NCBI GenBank assembly: GCA_011033025.1
Contig: WFMF01000151.1
Coordinates: 186,001-250,000 of the forward strand
Direction of reading: 5' to 3'
Source of the DNA: Beroe forskalii
Taxonomy: Eukaryota; Ctenophora; Nuda; Beroida; Beroidae
Length of the DNA stretch: 64,000 bases
The stretch's first letter is position 1. Each line of letters starts with the position of its first letter. Shown here piece by piece: positions 1-10,387 of this stretch. A program made the translations under genes and the position numbers. Below the pieces are notes generated by a model. It saw nothing but the letters and a program-made list of their open reading frames with translations, was not told where the DNA came from and did no database searches.

Positions 1-112
1 TGTTTTGTTCACTGCCTATTTCACTATTTTCAAAATGTTTGACATGTTGCCATTCTTAGCTGTCGCTGTATTATCTGAATTTTGTTGAATAACTGTCACC
101 ATATTATAGTAG

Positions 113-411
113 CTATCACTATCTGTCGCTATCTGAGTATCTGCTAATGTCTGCCATTGTGTCGCTATCTGAGTATCTGCTAATGTCTGCCATTGTGTCG
201 CTATCTGAGTATCTGCTAATGTCTGCCATTGTGTCGCTATCTGAGTATCTGCTAATGTCTGCCATTGTGTCGCTATCTGAGTATCTGCTAATGTCTGCCA
301 TTGTGTCGCTATCTGAGTATCTGCTAATGTCTGCCATTGTGTCGCTATCTGAGTATCTGCTAATGTCTGCCATTGTGTCGCTATCTGAGTATCTGCTAAT
401 GTCTGCCATTG
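113..411. repeat. 36-bp minisatellite, about 8 units
   Basis: Near-identical tandem units of 36 bp, each containing TCTGAGTATCTGCTAATGTC and ending in TCTGCCATT. Because 36 is a multiple of three and the unit lacks stops in some frames, short repetitive reading frames appear on both strands; these are not genes. More diverged unit fragments continue at about 1107-1245, on the far side of an inserted element, so the array was once longer and reached the DNAJC11 exon. Confidence 0.95.
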
Positions 412-430
412 AGGAGCCTGTCACTATATA

Positions 431-1106
431 CAGACAACGTTCAAAAAGAAAAGTGATTTTGCAAATTTCAGCTGAAACTACTGTAAAATTGCAATCGTTC
501 AAATGCCCATAACTTTTGATACGATTGGCCGATTCCAAAAACTCAAAAAGCATTAGAACCGAGAAAGTCTGAATTTTCATGTGATATGGATTATTTTGCA
601 CTGATCAAAAAGCATAGAAAGTACTAAAGCGTCAAAGTTGGGTAAGGGTTTTTGAAATGCAAGATTTATGAAGGAGTAAGGCATTTAACAGGTAATTCCA
701 TTTTTCTCAAAATTTTCTGAAAAAATTCTGAAGTTACAGGACTGCAACTTTTTCATTTCTCAAGCAATTCCCATGAGATTGAGGCAGCATCAAGCCACAT
801 CTACGAGCTTCCAAATGCATTTTGAGTTACGGAAAAATATTGAAAATTGTAGAAGATATCGCATTTTTTGTAACTCAACCTGGAAATTTCAAGTACCCAC
901 CTTAAAATGGACCTTACTCGCTTTTATCAAGGCAGATTTAAGAAAATTTGTCACTGTTACACAGAGCAATGGTCAGTCTAATGATATCAGAAACAATCAA
1001 GGTGTTGCTATTTTTCAGTTTCACGCAGTGATCGCTCCAAGTTGAAATTCACTGCGGTAAAAACAGCCAAAAAACCGAAATCACTTTTCTTTTTGAACAT
1101 TGACTG
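431..1106. mobile_element. Tc1/mariner-like MITE inside the 36-bp array
   Basis: The ends are inverted: the left end reads CAGACAACGTTCAAAAAGAA, and the right end reads the same on the other strand apart from about two changes across roughly 29 bp. The element starts CAG, ends CTG and is flanked by TA on both sides (429-430, 1107-1108), as in the Tc1/mariner superfamily. Minisatellite-like sequence (TCTGCCATTG, GTCACTATATA) lies on both sides. The interior has no transposase frame; an open stretch at 773-1045 resembles nothing I know. It is probably a non-autonomous copy. Confidence 0.7.
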
Positions 1107-1171
1107 TATGTCTGCCATTGGGTCACTATATAACTATCTGCTGATATATTAGCTATCTATTATCTGAGCTA

Positions 1172-1279
1172 TTTAATATTTCAGATGGCACTAGACAATC
1201 AGGTCACTATCTGAGTATCTGGTGATATCTCTTATAGCTCTATTATTTCAGATGGCACTAGACAATCAGGTGGTAACGA
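1172..1279 (+). repeat. Duplicated splice-acceptor segment before DNAJC11 exon
   Basis: The string ATTTCAGATGGCACTAGACA, continuing through AATCAGGT, occurs twice, 67 bp apart, with the exon-side bases starting at 1185 and 1252. Only the downstream copy continues into the conserved exon. The upstream copy runs into minisatellite-like sequence (GTCACTATCTGAG) right after CAG, so it could also act as an 18-bp micro-exon with its own GT. The duplication looks like a by-product of the neighbouring tandem array. Confidence 0.8.
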
Positions 1280-1343
1280 TGCAGCTAGTCCGTACCATCT
1301 CCTCCAACGCTCAGTCTACCGCCCACCTCGAGTGCAGTGCCAA
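1252..1343 (+). CDS. DNAJC11: DNAJC11 internal exon (first in window)
   Basis: DNAJC11 is a J-protein of the inner face of the mitochondrial outer membrane, linked to the MICOS/MIB cristae complex. This 92-bp exon lies between TTATTTCAG and GTGAGTG. Translated from ATG at 1252 it gives 30 codons plus two bases, running MALDNQVVTM to LECSA, and the next exon supplies the third base of a Lys codon. Its phase joins the following exon, and together they align in length with the DUF3395 region before the conserved EYGA segment of animal DNAJC11. The exon alone is weakly conserved; identity rests mostly on the phase match and the four later exons. The J domain and N-terminal half must lie upstream of the window. 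Confidence 0.65.
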
Positions 1344-3598
1344 GTGAGTGTCTGAGTGGGATTACATGGAGTATTTACTTGGGGGATTGCATCATACTAA
1401 CTGGAGCGTGTGAATTGAATGTATATTGTATACTATTCAGTGTATACTGTATACTGTATAGTGTATTGTCAGAAGGGTACACTATGTAGTGTGTTGTACA
1501 CAGGTACTTTTCATGGCTTTACACGGTGTACAATATGAGTACTGCTCGGTCTATACTTAATCCGTTCGGATATTGCTATGCAGCTGTAGAATATCCAAAT
1601 TCCAATATACCACATAAACTGGTGAATATTCAATACTCATACGTTTAAATACTCAACCTTTAAACCTGTCAATAAAGTTTGGGCGTAGTACATACTAGGA
1701 GTATAAAGAGGTTAGTCAATGTTCTCATTAGATTTACTTGGTTGTCTGGACATCACCGAAAACATTTAAAAGATATTCTTTATTGAAATTACTCGATTAG
1801 CCGTCCGACCGAACCTTTATAATTTCATATGTCTCTTGTGCATCATTCTATCATTGTATCATTCTGATATTTGACTACCAATGGCACCTTTATCCTTCCT
1901 GAGTTCATACTCATTACTCTTTAAGTACTGTCCCTAAACCACTTGAATACCAAGTAAACCACATATTTCCATTACCTTTTAACAGTTCACACAGGGCCAT
2001 AGCTTGTTATTATGTAGTAGTGCAGTATTCACTGCACTACTACACTCTGTACTTCTCTAGCATGCTTGATAACAGCCTTCTCTGCAAGTTATTTGTGCAG
2101 AACTAAAATGTATTTTTAACAGCATACATTTATTGCTCAACACATGGTAAAGTGTAGCTGGTATACATTATACATTATTACCCTGGTATTCTGGCACCAG
2201 GGCGATGGTATGTGTGTGTCATTACAGCCTACTCTGTCCTGCCCATTGGTGCTGCAATACTGGGTGTATTGGAGAAATTACCTCGTGTACTTTGTACATC
2301 AGCAATGCATAATATGGGAGAATATTTTATGTTGTTAAAAGGCACACGTTTTCTATAACGGAATTTTATAATAATACTCTGTTTTGAATTAATGTAAATT
2401 ATTTATTATCCGATTCTATTTTCTCTATACTTATCATATAAAATGTATGAGAGAACGTGCTGAATGATGAATACTAACTGGAGCTACTGAAATCTAAATA
2501 GTTTAATTGTTGTAAATAATCTCGTGTAATTTCTTAATGGTCTGTTGATTAGTCGATATCCTAACTGAGATGTGATATAATAATATCATGAGTGCGATGT
2601 GAAACCATAGCTCTGTGAACATGAGAAGTTCGAAACGATGGAAGTTCGAATCGTTCCAACTTCCGTCGTTTCGAACTTCCGTCGGATTACCATCATGGGA
2701 TGTATTCAATGAATATACCCCTTCTGTGAAATGTATCTATTGATTCCGAGAACATTAGCTGAAGTGTTCCAACTTCCATGATCATCCCTTAGGACGTAAA
2801 AGACTGTACTCCTTCTATTCCTGCTGTGAAATGTATGCAATAAATTCAGCATAATATGTGCCATATCACTCATTCTCTTAATGTTAAGTTCCAATTTCTC
2901 TTGTTACCACGGCAACCATCCTAGCAGTAACAAAGTGCACTGTAAGAAATCACACGAACTTCATTCGCACTCTCCGTTGGATGTAACTCACAATATGGTA
3001 GGAGGTTGACAATGACGTCATTATCAGGGGTTAGAATAGTGCGTTGTTGACAAATAACCGCCTATAGGTTCCACACAACACTTACTGTGTGTTGTATTTA
3101 ATGCGTAGCTTGGTAACTAAAACATGGTAACTAAGAGCATTGAAACAGGATTAGAATCTGTCATTAGCACACGTCACCAAACACACGTGTGTGATTTGAG
3201 ACCCTGCAAATTGATATACTCCAAAGCACCGTATTGAATGTTCCCAGGGGTCCTGTGTATTGTTTAATTTTCCATTAGCTAATTAATGATGGGACACATT
3301 GAGTAGGAAAGAGTGTTGGCCATCTGAAGGCAGACTTGATATGATAGGGATATATTAAAGTAACAGGTGACGGCTAATCATCTAGACAATTTAATGCAAG
3401 TTTTTAGTCAAGTCGATTTATCTATTTTAGAAGGTGGATATGGTTTAGTCGCACCAATGATGGGTTAACATTTTTATTGATATGAGCATCTAAGTTGTTA
3501 ATCAGAGTTTAAATTTTAAAGCTAGCCATGAAAGAAGTGCATTGTTCCTAAAATTAAAGTATCATTTTCATAAGGTCTTACCACTTCCCCCCTCGCAG
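1344..3598 (+). other. DNAJC11 intron (2.25 kb)
   Basis: AT-rich non-coding sequence between two matched phase-2 splice sites (GTGAGTG and CCTCGCAG). Apart from a strong hairpin at 2625-2679 I see no element, RNA gene or credible exon. Short open frames at 2144-2338, 2503-2709 and 2706-2894 have no recognisable content. Confidence 0.6.
2625..2679. repeat. 22-bp-stem hairpin in DNAJC11 intron
   Basis: Arms 2625-2646 (starts GAAGTTCGAAACGA) and 2658-2679 are reverse complements over 22 positions, with one T/G mismatch that would be a wobble pair in RNA. The loop is 11 nt. It may be a microRNA-like fold or the remains of a foldback repeat; nothing distinguishes these from sequence alone. Confidence 0.6.
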
Positions 3599-3718
3599 GT
3601 ATGACTTGGTGGACGGGGCTCATATTGAGTACGGGGCTTCTAAACAGCTCACAGAGTACAGCAGACTAACAGCTTTAGTCAGGGTGGGGCAAGCTACTGG
3701 CGTAAAGTTAAAACTTAT
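3599..3718 (+). CDS. DNAJC11: DNAJC11 exon, DUF3395 region
   Basis: A 120-bp exon from CCTCGCAG to CTTAT/GTGAGT, phase 2 at both ends. The product includes GAHIEYGASKQLTEYSRL and then GQATGVKLKL. These match the human DNAJC11 segment with EYGAERK and GVPQGVSLKVKL at the same spacing. The segment belongs to the C-terminal DUF3395 domain, predicted to be beta-rich. The previous exon supplies AA and this one G, making a Lys codon. The downstream intron is very long (about 7.4 kb) because it hosts a complete Ty3/gypsy insertion. Confidence 0.9.
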
Positions 3719-4698
3719 GTGAGTTCTTGGGTTTACTGAAAGTATCACTGAATTGAGTTCATCGAAGGACTTAGCTTCAAAAACGTTTCTTCATTCCAAC
3801 TTTCCAATATATTCAAATGCTACCATTAGCCTGTTTTTCAAATGTTTGGTGTTTTCTGTTGATGTTTCACCAAACTAAACCCCATGCAAAAGAATGAACC
3901 ACCTGTATAAAGCCTCTATAAGCCCTATAAATTCCCATAATCTCCATATGAAAGTATGACCCCCTATAATAGTCAGCAATAAGTCGGCACCTCCCCTCTG
4001 CAGCCAAAATCATCGAAGTTGACAACAAATCATTTGGCACAGTTTTAGATTGATCTATTGCGATTGAATTTGAGTGATGAAAATCAATCTCTGGATGCAG
4101 AATATTTTATGAAGGAGCAATTTGGAACTTACCCAACAATAATTGCTTGAATATGCAGGGTTGGTATGGAGCCTCCAGCCAAAACAGTTAAAGATAGAGA
4201 CTTTCCCTTAAAACTAATTCAAGGCCATCTATTAGTGAAAGAAAAATGTGGTCACATCATCAGAAAAGAAAAAGATGTTTGTGAAGTGTCCTATTTGCCA
4301 AGATTTGGTCACTTTTGAAAAGTGCTCCTTCATAAACATTTCTTGCTATTTTGATGATGTTACCAATTTTTCCTTCTACAAAAAGATGGTATTGATCAAG
4401 TTTAAAAGAACTAGAGGCGAGGGTCCAGAATTGATACCCAACCATATGCATTTTGCTTATTTTGGGTTGTTTAGACCAAATAATACGCAAAAATTGTTTT
4501 ACAACATCAATTTTCATCATAAATCACAAAATGACACAAATTTTAATGAATATCTGTCAAAAATTCAATAAAAAGCCAAAAAAGAGGCTGAAAAATGCCA
4601 AAAATAAAGCTTAAATAAGCAAAATTCATTGTTTTTGGCCACTTTCCAAATTGCTCCTTCATAAAATATTTTGCTTTTGGAGAATTATTTTTCACACT
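3719..4698 (+). other. DNAJC11 intron, portion before the gypsy element
   Basis: Non-coding AT-rich sequence. It holds an inverted-repeat element at 4097-4674 that ends 24 bp before the gypsy LTR. An open frame at 4248-4571 lies wholly within that element and has no recognisable domain. Confidence 0.5.
4097..4674. mobile_element. Inverted-repeat element (foldback/MITE-like)
   Basis: Left end 4097-4127 contains GAATATTTTATGAAGGAGCA; right end 4644-4674 is its reverse complement with one mismatch in 31 bp. A third, partial copy of the same motif (GTGCTCCTTCATAAACATTT) occurs in the middle near 4322. No clear target-site duplication or transposase is visible, so the superfamily is undecided. 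Confidence 0.55.
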
Positions 4699-4788
4699 TG
4701 TTACCTGATGACTAACCAAAACTACTGCAGCTAGCATGAAGGCTTCTTGTGGATAACTAACTGTAAGTTATCTGTGTTGAGTGTAACA
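4699..4788 (+). repeat. 5' LTR of gypsy copy 1 (unusually short)
   Basis: Starts TGTTACCTGATGAC and ends GAGTGTAACA; the termini form the inverted pair TGTTAC/GTAACA expected of LTRs. The end is set by the primer-binding-like sequence that follows. The first 63 bp (4699-4761) are repeated exactly at the 3' end of the element. A 90-bp LTR is far below the usual few hundred bases. Confidence 0.7.
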
Positions 4789-4806
4789 TTGGTGACAGGA
4801 AAACTG
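4789..4806 (+). promoter_or_regulatory. Putative primer-binding site of gypsy copy 1
   Basis: TTGGTGACAGGAAAACTG directly follows the LTR end. A TGG start just inside the 5' LTR is the usual signature of a site complementary to a tRNA 3' CCA end. The tRNA species cannot be named safely from this sequence alone. Confidence 0.5.
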
Positions 4807-4955
4807 TTTTCCTGGTTTGAATCACCAATTGTTTGATTGCTCGTTTTTTGGTTTGACATCTTTCGTTTTCTCGTTACGTTAACTGTTGTTTGTTAACTTC
4901 TCACTTTACGTGTCTACCACTGATATTGGTCCGTGGATTTTGTGAGGGTCCTCGT

Positions 4956-6074
4956 ATGGCAATGACTGATAAGCAAAGAGTTGCGCAACTGGAAGAGAAA
5001 CTTGCACTTCTTCAGGATGCCCATGAGGAAGAGAAGAAGGAAATGAGAGATACGATCAACCAGCTGGAGGATGGGGGATTAGCTGAACGGTTAGCTAAGC
5101 TGGAACTGTGGATGGCAGCAGAGGCAAGTAAAACCCCAGCTGGGACAGGAACGAGCAGCAGACATGTTAGTGGTGAGTCGTCTGGGAGGAGTGAGATGGC
5201 TAATGATGAGGATGCTGTGAAGGGGAGGGAACAGCAGCTGACACTCAGTTTCGGGGATGATGACACCCTACCGGGGAGTTTGGAACGGTTTATTTCACAT
5301 TATGAGCTAGTGAGGGAGATAAACTTAGAAAGGGGTGTAAGAGTGTGGGCTAAGCCATCTTACCGCGCTCTAATGCTGCGGATGGCACTGAGAGGACCTG
5401 CAGCTGATTACCTGGAACAGGAAGCCCGAATGCTAAGCCCTTGGGTTAAGGATGACGAACTGATATTGGAAAGATTGAGGGCACGATATGTCAAAAATGC
5501 AGCAGTGGAGTTGCATATCATTGCCTTCGAGACCGCATCACAGAAGGAAGGGGAACCACTGGGAGAGTACATGGTCAGACTACAAAGACTGATAGAGAAT
5601 GCTTACACAGAGTACCCAGCATTCATCAAACAGGGTCGGGTGGTGTGGCAGTTCCTGAATGGTGCACGAGACAGAGACGTTAGGGAGGCGTTGATTAAGG
5701 ATGGCTGGATGAAGGACAGCAAGACCACTAAAAGCTACGAAGAGATACTGAAAAGAGCTGAAGCTGTGGTGAATACTAAGAAAGCAGCGAGAGCTACAGG
5801 AAAGGTCACTGGTACCACCACAACAGCCGGCAGTGTCAGTAGCACCCAGTTTCAACCTGAGGCGAGGGGTAACCAAGGAAACCAAGGAGGGGGGAGTAAG
5901 AAGAGGCTGACATCAGGGAGTAAAAGGGGTAGCAGGAGCAGCAACACGCAAGGCAACTGGTTCTGCTACTGCTGCAAAACAACGGAGCACTCAGGAGGAT
6001 GGAAAATGTGTCCAAAGTTTAAGAAGGATTACCCCAACTGGAAGCCAGGTGACCCGAATCCGGTTTTTCAGTAG
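4956..6074 (+). CDS. gag: Gypsy copy 1 gag polyprotein
   Basis: A 372-residue capsid/nucleocapsid precursor from ATG at 4956; an in-frame ATG at 4890 would add 22 hydrophobic residues and seems less likely. Residues 1-35 form a charged, probably coiled-coil segment (EEKLALLQDAHEEEKKEM). The middle resembles the Retrotrans_gag family (ERFISHYELV, PSYRALMLRMALRGPAADYL). Near the C-terminus, residues 337-352 give a CX2CX4HX6C knuckle, a variant of the retroviral CX2CX4HX4C, in a basic Gly/Ser-rich tail. Gag and pol are in different frames, with pol in the -1 frame relative to gag. Confidence 0.9.
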   Translation: MAMTDKQRVAQLEEKLALLQDAHEEEKKEMRDTINQLEDGGLAERLAKLELWMAAEASKTPAGTGTSSRHVSGESSGRSEMANDEDAVKGREQQLTLSFGDDDTLPGSLERFISHYELVREINLERGVRVWAKPSYRALMLRMALRGPAADYLEQEARMLSPWVKDDELILERLRARYVKNAAVELHIIAFETASQKEGEPLGEYMVRLQRLIENAYTEYPAFIKQGRVVWQFLNGARDRDVREALIKDGWMKDSKTTKSYEEILKRAEAVVNTKKAARATGKVTGTTTTAGSVSSTQFQPEARGNQGNQGGGSKKRLTSGSKRGSRSSNTQGNWFCYCCKTTEHSGGWKMCPKFKKDYPNWKPGDPNPVFQ

Positions 6075-6112
6075 CCCCCCTGCCTGAGCTTGGAACAGGT
6101 GGGGGAAGAAAC

Positions 6113-6406
6113 ATGAAGGAAGGTGAGGGACCCGAGGAACTTAGGAACAAGGACGGATGTGTCAGAACTGACAAGTCAGTCACCCAGATAACAGGAGGGG
6201 TAGGCAAGGAGTCTACCTCGAGTGAGTCAAGGGGCAGGAATCCGAGTCAGGACACCAGCAGAAGCTCACAGTGGGAGGGTGATGACGAAAGAAGCACAGG
6301 GATTGACACATCCAGGGACCCAAAACCATGGTCGGGTAACATAGCCAAGATGCAAGTGATAACTCCTACCAGGGGAACATCTAACAGGAGGAAGACCCTC
6401 ACATAA
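6113..6406 (+). pseudogene. Pol N-terminal spacer ending at an in-frame stop
   Basis: An open frame of 97 codons in the same frame as pol, rich in Glu, Gly, Ser and Arg, with no domain. It ends at TAA (6404-6406), 12 bp before the next in-frame ATG at 6419. In related gypsy elements this spacer is normally continuous with protease, so the stop is probably an inactivating change, although a separate pol start at 6419 cannot be excluded. Confidence 0.55.
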
Positions 6407-6418
6407 CAGAAAAGAGCT

Positions 6419-9400
6419 ATGGACCATATCATGCAGAGATCACCTCATGTAGATGTTACCTGGCTTGATGAGATGTCATGTGAGAATGGGTCAGGCTGCC
6501 CGGCATTGATTGACACTGGAGCGGATTGGACCCTGATAGATGAGAGGGTGATCACAGCAGAGGAGAGGGGTTCCCTCAGTGAAGATCAACATGACCTGCA
6601 TGGAAAAGGGGTGAGCGGAGAAAGGATTGAAATCCTCGGCGTAATTTGGCGCAACCTGGCGGTTGGAGAGTTGATGGTGCATGACCAGAGGTTTGTGGTG
6701 GTGCGAAATATAACTTCTGATGTCATACTGGGCGCAGACTTTTGGAGTCGAGTTTCCCCAATTCAGATCGATTTTGAAGAGAAGCAGCTATCCTTATGTA
6801 AGGGATTGGCTGTGGTGAGTATCCATGACGGATTACCCATGCAGAGAACACCACAGGGTTCAGAGGCAAGAATAGGGGATGCCCAGGTGGTGGCAAAATG
6901 CAGATTGCCGCCAATGACAGAGGCACTGGTCAGGTGCAAAGCCAAGGGATTGGTCCCAGGATACCCTTACCTGTTAGAACCCCTAAGAGGTGAAGAGGAC
7001 AGATTTGGGGCACCATATTCGTTGATTCAGACTGATGAAGGAAGGGATGGAACCTTTGTAGTAAAGGTGGCCAACATGAACAATGAGGAGGAGGAACTAT
7101 GTGAGGGGTACAGATTGGGACAGATAAAACCTGTTACTTCCATTCACCAGTCATTCAAGGGCCCTACTCACGGTGGGGCACAAGGAGTGAAGATGCACCA
7201 GGGGACAAGTAAAGAGAGGGTGCCATTCAACACGGGGAGTGACCTGTCTCAGGAACAGAGGCAGCAAGTTACCAAGTTACTCGATGAGTTCGAAGAGGTA
7301 TTTTATAGAGGGGGAAAACTACCTCTGGTGGAAGTAGGAGTGGAACACTCAGTAAGGAAGAAGGAGGAGACTACCCCTATTGCTTCACGCCCAAGAAGGT
7401 TGAGCCCAGAGGCAGAGAGGGAGGTAAGGAATGAGATAGAGAAGCTGTTGGAGATGGGGGTGATCAGGGTGTCAAATAGCCCATGGGCTGCACCAGTGGT
7501 ATGTGCCAGGAGGGCGGATGGTAGCTTAAGACTGGCCTTAGACTACCGGAGGGTGAATGAAGTGTCAGACCCAGCAACCCTACACCCTATACCACTCATT
7601 GAGGATCTACTAGACCGCCTGGCGACAGCTAAGTACTTTTCAGTACTGGATGCCTTTGTGGTACCATGGGGACAGTATGAGTGGGCAGAGCGCTGTCCGT
7701 TTGGACTTAAGGGAGCAGGTTATTCCTTTCAGAGAATGATGGCAACAATGTTGGGAACTAGTAACTTCGTCGAAGCCTTATGTTACTTAGATGACATTCT
7801 CATTTGGGGAGACACATGGGAGATTCATTTGGAGAGACTAGGTAAGGTTCTGACGAAGGTGAGGGAGGCAGGACTTGCCTTGAGCCCAGAAAAATGTAAG
7901 TTTGGGGTCAGTGAGGTAGTGTATCTTGGTTCAGTGATCAAGAATGGAATGGTCAAGATCAGTGAACAGAGGGTGAAGGACCTGAGGAATTTACCTACAC
8001 CTTCAACGGTAAGGGAACTGAGGAGAGTGTTAGGTGCATTTTCGTTCGTACAGCGTTGGTTACCTGGGGTGGCTGAAGTGGCCAAACCCCTTAATGCTGG
8101 TGTCAGGGGTAAGCCCCACAGTAAGTTACGGTGGACAGTCGAAATGAACCAGGCTTTTAACAAGCTCAAAAGATTGGTGGCTGAAGCGACCGCCCTGAAG
8201 ATACCTGACTACGAACAGAAGTTTACCCTTATCACTGACGGTAGTGATGTTGGGGCAGGAGCTGTACTAACTCAAATGGAAGGGGAGGTTAGAGCTCCAG
8301 TAGCATACTACCACCACACCCTTACACCGGCCGAACAAAAGTACCATACTACAGACAAGGAGTTGCTGGCCGTGGTTCTGGCCGTTAGGAAATTCAGGGT
8401 TTACTTAACCAAGGAGTTTGACCTCATCACAGACCATCAGGCAGTGAAATGGTTAAAAGGGCTGAACGTCCATGATGAGAGAGGGAGACGTGGACGGTGG
8501 GTGGAATTCTTGCAGCAGTTCAATATGAATTTAATTCACAAATCAGGGAGAAGCCCAGAACTGTCTATGGCGGATTACTTGTCGAGGGTGGCTCACGAGG
8601 GAAGAGAGAAGACTGACGAAGTGGAAGGGGAGGCCAGTATCGCTGTTGTGGAAGCAGGGGAGATGCAGGGGCCCGTTGAAGGTTTGGGTATAGATCAAAT
8701 CAAGGAAAAGCAGAAGGGGTGTCCTGGTATCAGCTACCTAGCAAAATACCTTGGGCAAAGAACTGGTAATGAGGTAGGGGAGAAGAGCAAGGCCAACTTC
8801 GAGATTATGAAAGGGATAATCGAGACACAAGCACTCCTTGACAGAACCTTCATGGACGAGAGGGGAGTGGTGATGGTCAAGTTCAATGGAGGGAGACGGA
8901 CACAGAAGGCTCAGTTCGGAGTGAAGGTGAGAGATCGGATTCTCCTACCTAGGGATCTTGCCGAGGAGGCTATCAAAATATGCCACAGTGGTGGGTTAGG
9001 GGGGCACATGGGGATAGACAGGACATGGTGGAGGGTGAGAAATTCGTTTTTCTGGAAGGGAATGAAGGCAGACGTGGAGCAGTTTGTTAGGGATTGTGAG
9101 TTATGCAATACCAACAAACACTCTACTCACCCGAATGTGGCGCCATTCCAAGAAACGGACCTACCAGATAAGACATTGAACCACCTCCAAGTGGACTTCA
9201 TGGGACCCTTTCCTGCAGCGGTCAGTCACCCATTTAAGTACGTACTCCAAATCCAAGACGTGCTATCCAGATACGTCCTATTCATACCATGTCAGGATGA
9301 TCAGGCGGAGACGGCAGCTAGCATGATGATGAATCATTGGATTTGTACTTTCGGGGTGCCAGAAGCAGGAAATTCGGACAGGGGAACCCACTTCACAGCA

Positions 9401-10387
9401 GCCATATTCAGAGCACTGTGCAAAATGACAGGAATCAAGCACAAATTCGGAGCACCCAAACACCCAGAGAGCCAGGGGCAATGTGAGAGGCAGAACCAGT
9501 TGATGGCACAGATTAGATGTATGTGTGAGAACGAGCTAGAGAAATGGCCAGAGGCAGTTTACCGGGTTGCATTTGCCCACAATTCAGCAAAGTCAGCCAC
9601 CACAGGAATCGCACCCATGGAGATGGTTTTTGGGAGGGAACCTCGAACTCCAGAGGTAGCATGGCTTAGAGATGGGGGAAGGAAGTTGGGGGCAGAGGAA
9701 GAGCAAAAGGAAGATTACGCAACCCAACTACTCCGGGCCAAGGAACAGGGGATTGCTGAGATGATAAAAAGAGCACGGGAGAAAACACGTTGTGCCCAGA
9801 TCAAAAGGATGGAGGAGCAGAAGACAAGGGGAGCAGCATACAAGGTAGGTGACCTTGTCAGGATCAAACTGGATGCCTACGAGGTGCTGAAGAAAGGAAA
9901 GAAGCTGGCACGGAAATATTCAGGGAAATACATAGTTGTAGAGGTGTTAAAAGGGGGCTGGACATTTCGGTTGAGACCCCAGGGATGGAAAGGAAGGGAG
10001 AAGGTCAGGCACTTCAATGAATTGAAGGATGGAGGTGTCAGGAGAATGCCAGACTCTGATGAAACGACAGACTCAGACAGCATACCTGAAGAGGAGGAAG
10101 TCATAGTTGAAGAACCTAATCTGGTGAGAGAAGGGGATCACTGGCACGGAAGGGACAAGACTGTGGAAACCCCCAAGCCAGATGAGGTACCTGCACCACG
10201 GCGATCAAGCAGGACAAAGAAAGCTCCCCAACGTCTTGAGTTGGCATTTGGAAAAACAAAGAAGTACCAGGAGACGTGTGCCAGTAGCCCGGAAAACCAA
10301 AGTGCATCGGAAAGTCAGAGTGGAGTAGAGACGGATGCAGATGATGGGGTGAGTGGGGGAGGTGAGGCACCTTCCAATGACTGCTAA
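6419..10387 (+). pseudogene. pol: Gypsy copy 1 pol: PR-RT-RH-IN (RT damaged)
   Basis: A 1322-codon frame. Aspartic protease active site DTG at residues 32-34 (LIDTGADW). Reverse transcriptase from about residue 300: LALDYRRVN, GLKGAGYSFQRMM and the catalytic YLDD at 456-459. RNase H with TDGSD (Asp 607), TDKEL and TDHQ. Integrase zinc finger CHSGGLGGH at 855-863 with a downstream CELC; catalytic Asp 926, Asp 987 and Glu 1023, giving exactly DD35E. A GPY/F-like module follows, then an acidic tail with RRSSRTKKAPQRL. The RT lacks 17 residues right after VLDA that copy 2 keeps (they begin KSGYHQ), so the fingers/palm is probably dead although the frame stays open. Confidence 0.93.

Noticed and set aside
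113..601. Repeat-rich ORFs on both strands (SAIVSLSEYLL and DISRYSDSDTM repeats)
   Set aside because: Produced by a 36-bp minisatellite; no start context, no non-repeat conserved part.
4699..4761. Hammerhead ribozyme in the gypsy LTR, because it contains CTGATGA
   Set aside because: No GAAA box follows at the right spacing and no three-stem arrangement can be drawn; CTGATGA alone is a chance 7-mer.
7825..8169. Antisense ORFs opposite gypsy pol (also at 33317-33661 and others)
   Set aside because: Shadow frames of pol; the same shadows appear in both gypsy copies because the sense protein is conserved.
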